Below, piece after piece: positions 11,702 to 23,700 of a DNA stretch of 64,000 nucleotides. The position numbers and the translations under genes were made by a program. Source of the stretch: Plecoglossus altivelis (lineage: Eukaryota; Chordata; Actinopteri; Osmeriformes; Plecoglossidae); NCBI GenBank assembly GCA_036571765.1, contig BROE01000020.1:18607618-18671617 (forward strand), written 5' to 3'. The notes under the pieces are model-generated. The model was not told where the DNA came from and did no database searches. It was given only the letters and a program-made list of their open reading frames with translations. Numbering within the stretch: the first letter of the stretch is position 1; each line of letters begins with the position of its first letter.

Positions 11702-14700
11702 TGAGAGAGAGAGAGACATTGAGAGAGAGATATGATGGAGGGAGAGATTTATGGAGGGAGAGCGTAACAACAAACAACATCATCGTCATGGATGTGGTTG
11801 CCCGGGCAACGGCGGAGCCCCACCTTAGTGGTCTTGACCTTGTTGCCAGTGCTGCAGCTCCACCCTTTCTGGTCTGGCAGCACCTTGCACTCCTCCCCCT
11901 GCATGCAGGGCTGCATCTGGCACCACCAGCGCTGGGCCACGATGGAGGCTGAGGAGCACAAACACTGTTATCAGCACTGTTACACTGGAGACACAGTTAT
12001 CAGCACTGTTACACTGGAGACGCAGTTATCAGCACTGTTACACTGGAGACACAGTTATCAGCACTGTTACACTGGTGACACACAGTTATCAGCACTGTTA
12101 CACTGGAGACAAACTGTTATCAGCACTGTTACACTGGAGACACACTGTTATAAGCACTGCTACACTGTCTGTGTGTGGATGTGTGTTTGAGTGTGCAGTA
12201 TATGTGTGTCTGTGTGTGGATGTGTGTTTGAGTGTTCAGTATATGTGTCTGTGTGTGGATGTGTGTTTGAGTGTGCAGTATATGTGTGTCTGTGTGTGGG
12301 TGTGTGTTTGAGTGTGCAGTATATGTGTGTCTGTGTGTGTCTGTGTGTGGGTGTGTGTTTGAGTGTGTAGTATATGTGTGTCTGTGTGTGGGTGTGTGTT
12401 TGAGTGTGCAGTATATGTGTGTCTGTGTGTGTCTGTGTGTGGATGTGTGTTTGAGTGTGCAGTATATGTGTGTCTGTGTGTGGATGTGTGTTTGAGTGTG
12501 CAGTATATGTGTGTCTGTGTGTGGGTGTGTGTTTGAGTGTGCAGTATGTGTTCCTGTGCGTTGCTGAGCACAGAGACACCTCCTGAAACAATGCGATTGC
12601 TAACCATTTTCTATAAACTTCTGTCATAAAAATGTGCCTGACATCAACATCGATACCACAGCCAAAAAAACAACAACTCCAAACAACATTTCTTTCACTG
12701 AACGATCTGCTTACCGTCCACACAAGATGGCGCCGCCCTTGTTGTCCCGGCAACCTGTCCGGGAAAACAGGAGCACTTGACGGTCTGAGATCGTTCTTCG
12801 ATCTTGTTCTTGTTACAGCAGCGATGAGCAGCGATCACCTCACAGGTCCCTGCCTTCACGTGCACTGAGGAGAGGAGAGAGCTGTTAAACTAGACCTCAC
12901 ACACAACTATACAGAGCTGTTAAACTAGACCCAACACACATCTACAGAGCTGTTAGACTAGACCCAACACACTTCTAGAGAGCTGTTAAACTAGACCCAA
13001 CACACGTCTAGAGAGAGCTGTTAAACTAGACCCAACACACATCTAGAGAGCTTTTAAACTAGACCCAACACACATCTAGAGAGCTGTTAGACTAGACCCA
13101 ACACACATCTGTACAGAGCTGTTAAACTAGACCCAACACACATCTAGAGAGAGCTGTTAAACTAGATCCAACACACATCTAGAGAGCTTTTAAACTAGAC
13201 CCAACACACATCTAGAAAGTTGTTAGACTAGACCCAACACACATCTAAAGAGCTGTTAAACTAGACCCAACACACATCTGTGCAGAGCTGTTAAACTAGA
13301 CCCAACAAACATCTAGAGAGAGCTGTTAAACTAGATCCAACACACATCTAGAAAGCTGTCAGACTAGGCCCAACACACATCTGTACAGAGCTGTTAAACT
13401 AGACCCAACACATATCTAGAGAGAGCTGTTAAACTAGACCCAACACACATCTAGAGAGCTGTTAGACTAGACCCAACACACTTCTAGAGAGCTGTTAAAC
13501 TAGACCCAACACACATCTGTGCAGAGCTGTTAAACTAGACCCAACAAACATCTAGAGAGAGCTGTTAAACTAGACCCAACACACATCTAGAGAGCTGTTA
13601 GACTAGGCCCAACACATGTCTACAGAGAGTTTGTCTGAAACACAAAGTGTTTGCACAGACAACCATGCCATCAAAACTTATTTGAAAGCACAGACAGATT
13701 GTGTTAATGCTGAGCTGTGAATTGAACCAGTTACACACCCATCCTATCCAACACACCATAGGATACAAAATTATTCTTTTTAAAAGGCAATATTTTTTTG
13801 GAAACAATCATATCTAGTCACATTATGCAGTTACATTTCTTTCGTTTTATTCTTTTTCCACTGGATCAAATATCAATAAAACGATAGATATTAGTTTAGA
13901 TATGAATCTCCAGTCAGCAAAGATCTTTAACACATGGCCGGCAAGATGAGGCGAGAGAGAGAAAGTTTCAATGTGCTTTTAAATCAGCTCTAATTACACC
14001 TGTAAAGATTTTCAATTTGGGTTCTCGAGATGAAAGTAGATTGAAAAAGTGCTTCCAGCTCCACGGTGGAGCGTAATCCCGAAACCTCATCTACAACATT
14101 AAAAAAACATTTTGCTTCCAATCAATAAGTTGCTGTTCACGTACCCACAAAAGGCCAGACAACAATGACCAATTGAGTGGTTTTTGGAACAGAAACTCAA
14201 TGATGCCTAAACAGGTAGGGTCTCTGCCCTTGGTTTGATTAGCGAGAGCAGAAGGAAAAAGCCCCTAGGTCAAAGTTAATTTCAGAAGTTGGAATTGCTT
14301 TAAATAGCATATTCAGACTTGTTCAGGCAGAGAGGGAGTGGGCGGGGCTGGCCGAGAGAGGTTGATTGGAAGTCCCTGAAGGAGGAGAATCACTCTATCA
14401 GGGATGAAAATGTCAACTGAAGGTGAACTCTGAAACTGAACAATTGTGGTTAGGGGTAGAGGCTGGGGCCGGAATGGAGGTTATGGATAGAGGTTGGAGA
14501 CTGGGTTGGAGCTGGAGGTTGGAGCTGTTAAGGGAGGAGGGTGGAGGTTGGGGCTGTTAGGGGAAGAGGGTGGAGGTTGGAGGCTGGGCCTGAGGTTGGG
14601 GGTGGAAGCCTGGAACTCGGAAGGAGACCGAGGCAGGAGCCAGGGACCAGAACCAAGCTGGGTCTAATCACCGGTCGGTCCACCCAGGTGTCCGGAACCC

Positions 14701-17700
14701 CCCAGTCTCAGCCTCCTCCCAGCCAGATCCAGCATGCACCACTGGAGGTCAGAGGTCAGGGGGTCATGCCTGGGCATGACCCAGATGAGGGAACTCAGCC
14801 AGGAGACTGAGAGAGTGTCCTCACAGCAGAGATGCTGATCGAGCAGTGGGGCGGAACATGGAACCCTGAAGAGAACCAGGAAGAGAATGAAAAAGATTCT
14901 TTTCAAAATTAATAATAACGGTCCTATTTTGTAGTGACCTTCATAAATGACCTATGTACTCGATTTAAAAAAAAGATACACAAGAACGAAGTTTCACAGA
15001 CAGACTCTCTATGTGCACCAGATAGATGGATATGACTTTCAATTAATCACGTTTTCCTTCGGGAGAACATGCCACCAGAACCCCCCCCCCCCCCCCCCCT
15101 CCAGAGGGCCTGAGGACAAAGAGGGAGGCAGCCAGGGAAGTAAATGGGAGGGAAGAAATGGCCCTGTCTAGACTGACTGTAGACGTCACAGAGAGTCTAA
15201 CACATTGTGAGTTATATTAGCAGAACACTTAAAAGGGATGGGTACTGCTCTGTGCTAAGAGCTAAGAGGTTTTTTTACATTTTCGCACTTGCTGAAATGA
15301 ATATGTTGATATTATTATCATTATTATTATAACAGCAAAGTATACATGATCTGAACTGACATGTGTGCAACATAAATGAATAACAATCTACCGTCTTGAA
15401 TTGGCTTTAATTGTATGTAATCAACGATTGACGCAACACTATAATAATAACAGTGTTTATATTAAATAAAGATTTCCCTGTGCACAAAAAGCACATGTCA
15501 TAAACATCATAGCATACTCAAGATTTGACCTTTGTATTTCAAAACCGCAGTAATTGAATTACTATCAGGTTTGTGAGAAGGTCTCCATTTGGACACGTTG
15601 TCACCAGAAACAGTGGGAAGACTAAATATTTGTCTAACACATGTCAAGTGCTATTAGCCCTCCCGATAAGACTGTTGTGTCCATTAGCATGTTGCTATTA
15701 GCGCAAAGACAGGGAACAGATGACACATCATTCTTCACCAGAACGGAGGCCGTCTATAAATAAAACATCAGAGTTAGTAGCGTTCGTCTCCGCAGACGGA
15801 GTAGCAACCCGTCTGGAGGCACGCTTCCTTCACACCAGCTTATTTCTCTTTTAACACGAGCAATTATAATCCCTTTAACTTGCCGTCGCGTTTATGAATA
15901 GATTGTTGACAAGCGTCAAAAAATTAATGAATAAAATAAAATAGCCATATTTCCTTTTCCAGTTTATTTATGAAATCAGTTTCTGGGAAAGATGTTTCAA
16001 CACTGTCAGTCACGAGTCTGCAGACGTACAATATTAAACCTTGCGCTTCACAGAAAGAATCTCTCTAAAAGGTTTGTTTTCCATCATTATGCAAAAACGG
16101 TACAGTAAGGTGGAGAGAAAGTCAAGCTTTAGGAGAAATCTGACAATTTAATAAGGAGCACAAACAACAACAACATTTTCTAATATGTGCATGAAACTAG
16201 GTCATTTCAGAAAAAAAGACCAAAATATTTTTTGCGCAACACTGTAGCCCAAATATATAGACAAGCATTCATAGCTCTTCCCTATATAGACAAGCATTCA
16301 TAGCTCTTCCCTATGAAATACCTCAGAGCTAACATGGCCTCCTTAAACTGTGTGTTTTCTGATTGACAGCTGCACTGTACGATCTCAAAGCGCGAGTGTC
16401 TGTTCCTATGTGGAACTCTGGAAACCACGGATCATTCAACGTTGATCGGCTGCAGTCACAAACGTCTGCAGTCACAAACGTCTGCAGTCACAAATGGCTG
16501 CAGTCACAAACGTCTTCAGGAACCCCACAGAGTTCCGTAGCAGGAAGAATCGTACTGTATTTGTGTAAAGCCCTTTTTAACAAGTGGTGTCACAAAGGGC
16601 TTAACACGTGCTCGGGGGGGGGGTGTCACATGACTCGTCTGATTAGGCATTGTGGGAGCTTGGTGGTGTAGCCAGTCACAGGTGACTGTGAGCAGGGCCC
16701 GTCTGGGTGTGAGAACAGGAATCAGCTCACTGTGACATCCTTCAGCCATCCTGCACAGCAACACCAGACCCGGGAGACACGGGAGACGAGTGTGGGAGGA
16801 GAGGGGAGAGAGGAGAACAGAGGGGAGAGATGGAGGAGAGGGAGACGAGTGTGGGAGGAGAGCGGAGAGAGGAGAACAGGGGGGAGAGATGGAGGAGAGG
16901 GAGACGAGACTAGAGAGAGCAAAGACAAAGAAAGGAGCAAAAAGGGAGAAAAAGGGAGAAAGACGAGAGACAAAATAAAGGAAAAGGAAACAGAAGATGA
17001 GAGAGAAGATAAGAGGAGGAAAGAGAGCGAGTGAGAGGGGAAGGCAGGCAGGGCTGTCTCTGAGATAGTTCGGTCGGATTAATGTCAAATCAAACCTTAT
17101 TTCCAGACAGACCTGTTAAGATGGGCAGTTTCCCCTCCAACCCTCCTCATCCCCACCATAAACCCGGCTAGGAAACCTTCTTCTCCATCCACCCAGACAC
17201 GACCCTCAGGTCTGCCTTCGCCACAAATTAAGAGGGAGAAGAAAACAAAATGTCCTCACTTCCTGTTCTGACCTCCCTCTAATGCGGGAACTGCTCCAAT
17301 GCTCTCAGCTGGTTACCGTGGAGATCAGAGCAGAGCGGCTGCAGACACGATCGGTACGGTCCTCGAGCACAGCAGGAACAAGAGAAATGCAACTCTAATC
17401 AAATCAAACTTTATTTTGGTCAGCCTTTTCAGAAGCAAATGTCACAGAGGGCTTCACAAATCAGCACCTGTAACTAACCTGAACCTACACATCGACACCA
17501 TACAGAAGAATCCAACTGGTCGACTAGCCCCTTGACTAAGCTTCACGCAAGTTGCCTGTGTACCAGCTATCAATCACAGCTCAAACCACAGTCAGCTTTC
17601 ACAGAACTGCGAGGCTTAGCGGCATATTAATCTGCAATCGCCCCCCAAAAAGGAGAAAGAAGAGATAAAAATTAGTGTGTGCTTATTTAAGGAGACGTAG

Positions 17701-20700
17701 CGTTGATTGGAGGAAATTTTTCTGAACTTGACGCCAGATAAACCAGCTGCAGAAGCGGAGGGGCCTTCTTTCTCTCTCCTGATACGATGTGTTTGATAAC
17801 AGTTCCACCTCTAAATAGTATTTTAGTTAACCAAGTCCATGTACACATACCCATGGCTGTGGGACGAACGACGCAGCCATTATACATAAGCATCCCTTCA
17901 ACAGCATATCCACAAATGTAAATGCAGCATGTCTATCCCCGCCCGAGCCCACATCGAGCTAGCGAATACACTCAGCCTATGGTCAACAAGGGCAACCATG
18001 GCGCACGGTTCTCATCACGTGAAGAAGGCGGAAACCAACTGTTTGTAGCCAACAGACATTGTTATATGTCAAGCTCTCACACACTCCATCGAGCTACTAT
18101 GTCCCCTCGGCCTGCTCCACAGATGTGTTATCCAAAGATGGACGATAATTACATCCACTATGCGCGCAAAGTGCACTGTAATCAGAATTAGAGACCTTTA
18201 AGGTTTATCATGCAGCAATCATCACGGAACGCACAAAAGGCTCCCTCCCATCTTGAACAGCTAGGCCTCTATCCCCCTTGACTGGCCCGAAGTGATGTGA
18301 ACTAGAAGCGCCCTCCTCCTGTCATCTATAACTGACCCTCCGCCAAGCCATGACCGGAGGCCCCCCTCCCCTGGCACTCTTCAGGCCTGTCCTCCCCCCT
18401 GACGTCCCATGGGATGCTGATGGAACCAACGCCTCTTAATCTAAGCTCTCTATAGACCCCCTCCCCCAGCATAGAGGGCCCCTCCCTGGACGCTATGCGC
18501 CCGCCCCATTCTCCTCTGACTTCCCATGATGGAAGAAGCCCCTCTTCCTGTTCTAGAGCGCCCCTCACCCCAGCATGAGGAAGGCCCCATCCCCTCGGAC
18601 TGCTAGGCCCCTCCCCCCGTGAATTCCCATGATGGAAGAAGCCACTCTTCCTGTCTCTATAGAACCCTCTCCCAGCATGAGGAGGTCCCTCCCCTGGACA
18701 GCTATGGCCCCTCCCCCCTGACTTCCCATGATGGAAGAAGCCCCTCCTCCTGTCTCTATAGACCCCTCCCCCAGCATGAGGAGGCCCCTCCCCCAGCATG
18801 AGGAGGCCCCTCCCCCAGCATGAGGAGGCCCCTCCCCTGGACTGCTATGGCCCCTCCCCCCTGACTTCCCATGATGGAAGAAGCCCCTCCTCCAGTCTCT
18901 ATAGACCCCTCCCCCAGCCTGGGGAGGCCCCTCCCCTGGACCGAGGTCCCAAGGGAGCGGAAAGAAGCAGATGAAGTGTCCCGATGTTGGATTAATGGCC
19001 CCCGCGCCCGGCTTAAGTCCTTGTCAGGCCTATCCATCTGGCTGCCCCCTCGCATGATCAATCCCCTGCCAGCACACAGGCCACCAGGCCAGCCTGTTAT
19101 TAAACACAGGGCCAGCCTGTTATTAAACACAGGGCCAGCCGCAATGAAGAGACAACACTAAACAAATGGACTGTCTCCACGGTCTGCTGTTCACCTGACA
19201 GCTCCAGAGAAGGCATGAAGTAGGAAGTAGGAAGCTGTGTGTTGTTAAAACTGAGAGAAAGAGATGCAGCCACAGGAAGTCCTCTCAGATGCCTTTTAAA
19301 CCTTCGACCAAATGAAGTGATGTGAAGTTGATTCTATTCTGTAACTGGCCATTTTGCCAGACACTGTGGTTTTGTGGTGTGACTGCTATTAAATAGGATC
19401 CCTAGGGCTGAATGGGATATGCTAGGTCAGGCTGTGCTGGGCTAGGCTAGGCTAGGCTTGTTTAGGCAGGGCTAGATTAAACTGGACTGGGCTAGTTCAG
19501 GCTAGTTTAGATAGATGTAGAGATGAAAAGGTAGTGAGAGATAGATATAGAAATGGGGGGAGAGAGAGACATAGGTATAGAGATGGAAAGCTAGAGACAG
19601 AGAGATAAATGGAGAGACGGAGAGAGAGACATGTATAGATATTTGCATTTTGAAACCTTATAATTTACTTCATTCATCCTGCCAAACACAGGAGAATGTA
19701 CTCGGCCAAGGTAATGAAGGAGGATGGTGTGGGCGTGTGAGCATGTGTGTATTTGTGTGTGTGCTTTAGTGTGTGTGTACATGCACTTGTGTGTATGTGC
19801 ATGCGCGTGTGCGTGTGTGCACTTGTATGTATGTGCATGCGCTTGTGTGTATGCGCATACGCTTGTATGTATGTGCATGCGCTTGTGTGTATGTGCATGC
19901 GCTTGTGCGTGCGCTTGTGTGTATGTGCATGCGCTTGTGCGTGCGCTTGTGTGTATGTGCATGCGCTTTCGTGTGTGTTAGGGAGGAAACTCTCGTAAAC
20001 GTCTGTCAGGATTTATACGATCTGACTGTGCCTTTACAGGAACGAGCTTTCAAACGACAGTTATTAAAGCAAATGTGTTTAATTCACGATCGGGGCCCGT
20101 CAATCTGTCACAGTAACAACAGCAGGGAATTAGCGTCGCAAGAGCCTGTTCTTCTCCCCAGACATATTCTCTGCCACATTGTAATAGTGGCGTGCCAGAG
20201 AGCTGTGTGAGCTACACCAGGTAAGCACAGTGAACATAGAAACGCTGCTCTGTCCTTGAGAAAGAGAGACGCTTCTTCTCCTCGACTCAAAGACTTTTGA
20301 CGTCTGGCACGCTGAATGGTTATTTGCTACTTCGTTTAACGTCGAATAAATATTCCTTTATGGAATATGAAAAGTACCGTTAAACTGTGTGATAAATCTG
20401 GCACTGACAGTCTTTGTTGTGCTTGTTGCTTGGCTGGAACATCAGTGTTCTGGGGAGAGAGAGACAGGTGAGCGAAGCTGACTCGCTGCTCTCCATCCTC
20501 AGGGAGAAAGCTCCCAGCAGAGGGAATGGCTTGTCCCTGCTCACCAAACCCAATCAAACTTTATTTGTACAGTCCTTTTCACAAGCAATGTCACAGAGAG
20601 CTTCACATACGCCCATAGATCAGCACGAATAACTAAGCTCAAAGAAGACAAGGACAAGCACCCAGGAAAACTCAAGAGAAAAAAAATTGAAGAATCGTGA

Positions 20701-23700
20701 GAAGTTCAGCAAAAACAAAACATGATTCTGTTGGGCTGTAAAAGCACAGTCTACAGCAGAGCTGTAACAGAACAGTCTACAGCAGGACTATAATAACAGT
20801 CTACAGTAGGCTGTAAGAACATAGTCTACAGCAGAGCTACAACAACACAGTCTACAGCAGGGCTGTAACAACACAGTCTACAGCAGAGCTGTAACAACAC
20901 AGTCTACAGCAGGACTGTAACAACACAGTGTACAGCAGGACTGTAGCAACACAGTCTACAGTAGGACTGTAACAACACAGTGTACAGCAGGACTGTAACA
21001 ACACAGTCTACAGCAGGACTGTAACAAAACAGTCTACAGCAGAGTTACAACAACAACGTCTACAGCAGGACTGTAACAACAGTCTAAAGCAGGGCTGTAA
21101 CAACACAGTCTACAGCAGGACTGTAACAACAGTCTACAGCAGGACTGTAACAACACAGTCTACAGCATAGCTGTAACAACGCAGTTTAGAGTAGGGATCT
21201 AACAACACAGTCTGCTGCAAGGCTCCAACAGCACAGTCTAAAGTCCCTCTCTGTTGCACATGACAGCCGCCATCAACGTGCTCATCATTCTCAATTATTC
21301 ACCCCATTAAAGATCCTACTCAGAGTTTTACACATCCCTGGGGTGGTGTTCAGCCTTACTGCTGGAACATGTGACTGCAGATCAAGAGCTAGCAAGTTCA
21401 AATTCCCCTCTTAATCTGATTGTGTGTTTGATGATTTTATTAAGTTAACACTTCACAAATCAGCACCTAACTCTAATCTTATTATGTTTTAACAGTATTC
21501 TATAATATTACCTGGCTTTAATATTATACCACTACAAATTCTTCTTAAACGGTTAATTTACTAAACGTTACTACTGTGGTTAAAATGTGTATTGTTCTTG
21601 CCCAGTGGCTGGTAGCACCTAAGATCTGCTGACTAACATCTGAGTCTGGGAAATACAGATGGATCTTTGATTCCAACTGAAAACAAGTTGGTTTGAACTA
21701 CGAACTTCTGATTCTTGGTTTATCTTTTGACTTTTTATACACGAACGATTGTTATGTTGCTTTGGACGAAAGCATCATCAGGCAGTGAATCTAATGTAAC
21801 ATAAAAGGAAGTGGTTCTCTATGACTCTATTTTATAATGTGATGGGTTTAATAACGGAAGCTCTCGGAAGCTTGAGAATCCAGATCCGAGGGTTGTGGTT
21901 TGAAGAGGAACGGAAGCTGCAGTTAGAAGCTATTGGGGTTTAATGTGAATGTTTCTGAGAAAGAAAGAGAGAAAGAGACATAAAGGAGAGAGAGACAGAC
22001 AGAGATGGAGTGAGAGACACAGAGAGAGTATTCATTTGAACTCCCCATGAACTGTGTAAATGTAAATCCTTGTTTGCACACAGAAGCATGCCTGGAAGCA
22101 GGAGGAGTGACTTGGGAATGCGTAGTAAAAGTCCAGCCACAAGATCTAAACATACTTCACAATAAGAGTCCAATCGTAGGGTCTAAACATACTTCACAAT
22201 ACGATTCCAATCACAGAGTCTAAACATACTTCACAATAAGAGTCCAATCGTAGGGTCTAAACATACTTCACAATAAGAGTCCAATCACAGAGTCTAAACA
22301 TACTTCACAATAAGAGTCCAATCACAGAGTCTAATCATACTTCACAATACGATTCCAATCACAGAGTCTAAAAACATTCTTCACGATAAGAGCCCAGTCA
22401 CAGGGTTTAAAAACTTATTTTCACCTTCAGAAATAACACCAGGAACTAAACGATGCAAAACATTGCAAACTGACATGTAACCGAGAGTAACAACAACTAA
22501 GAGAAACAGCTGATGTGGGGAAGGGAGTGCAGGTGTGGACGCAGGTGTGCAGGATGCTGATCTGCAAGAGGGGCGGACCCAGAGGAACTCAGGTGACCTC
22601 AGGTGACACCCGAGGGGAGGAGGAGGACAGACGCGGACCCAGTGAACTCCACCTCCAGGCTGCTCCGTCTGTTCTTCACGCCTCCTACTCTGCCCACATG
22701 TCTCCGCACCAAGTCCTGGGGCGACTGACTAATCGCAGCTTGATGTCTGTTTTCCGATGAGAGGGCAGAGGAGGTACAGAGCTCTTTTTTCGAGTTTGGA
22801 AGATGTTTCGACCTGGCTGCATTTGAATAGTGTAGGTTGTTTTACTTGAAAGCGCTCCTTCTCTCTTCTTCTATCTCTCTCTTCCTCTCTCTCTTCCTCT
22901 CTCTCTCTTCCTCTATCTCTCTCCGTCTATGTCTCTCTTCCTCTATCTCTCTCTTCCTCTCTCTCTCTCTCTTCTTCTATCTCTCTCTTTCTGCTTACCT
23001 TCCTCAAGGTTTCTCTCCATCTCCATCTCTCTTATCTCTCGCTCCTACTTTGTTTTTCGCTGCTTTCTTTTTTCCTTCCCTCTTACTCACCCTGCTTCCT
23101 TCTACCTTTCTGTCTCTCTCTTTCTCTCTCTTACCCTCCATTCCCCCTTTTCCTTTTCCTTCTCTCACTTACTCATTTCTATCCCTCCCATTCTCCTTGC
23201 CAGTCTCTCTCTTCATTCTCCCTCTCTTCCTGCTTCTGCCTACCTCCCTCTCTGTCCCTTCTCCCTCCCTCCCTCCCACCCTCCCACTCTCCCCCTCCTA
23301 CCCTCCGTCCCCTCACGCCTCCCTTCCCACTCTCTCCCTCCCTTCCTCCCACTCTCCCTCCCCCTCCTCCCACTCTCCCCTCCCTGCTTCATCCTCCCTA
23401 NNNNNNNNNNNNNNNNNNNNNNNNNNNNNNNNNNNNNNNNNNNNNNNNNNNNNNNNNNNNNNNNNNNNNNNNNNNNNNNNNNNNNNNNNNNNNNNNNNNN
23501 NNNNNNNNNNNNNNNNNNNNNNNNNNNNNNNNNNNNNNNNNNNNNNNNNNNNNNNNNNNNNNNNNNNNNNNNNNNNNNNNNNNNNNNNNNNNNNNNNNNN
23601 NNNNNNNNNNNNNNNNNNNNNNNNNNNNNNNNNNNNNNNNNNNNNNNNNNNNNNNNNNNNNNNNNNNNNNNNNNNNNNNNNNNNNNNNNNNNNNNNNNNN

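Noticed and set aside
12900..13620. A CRISPR-like repeat array
   Set aside because: Units are directly tandem without unique spacers, and the DNA is vertebrate; it is a minisatellite.
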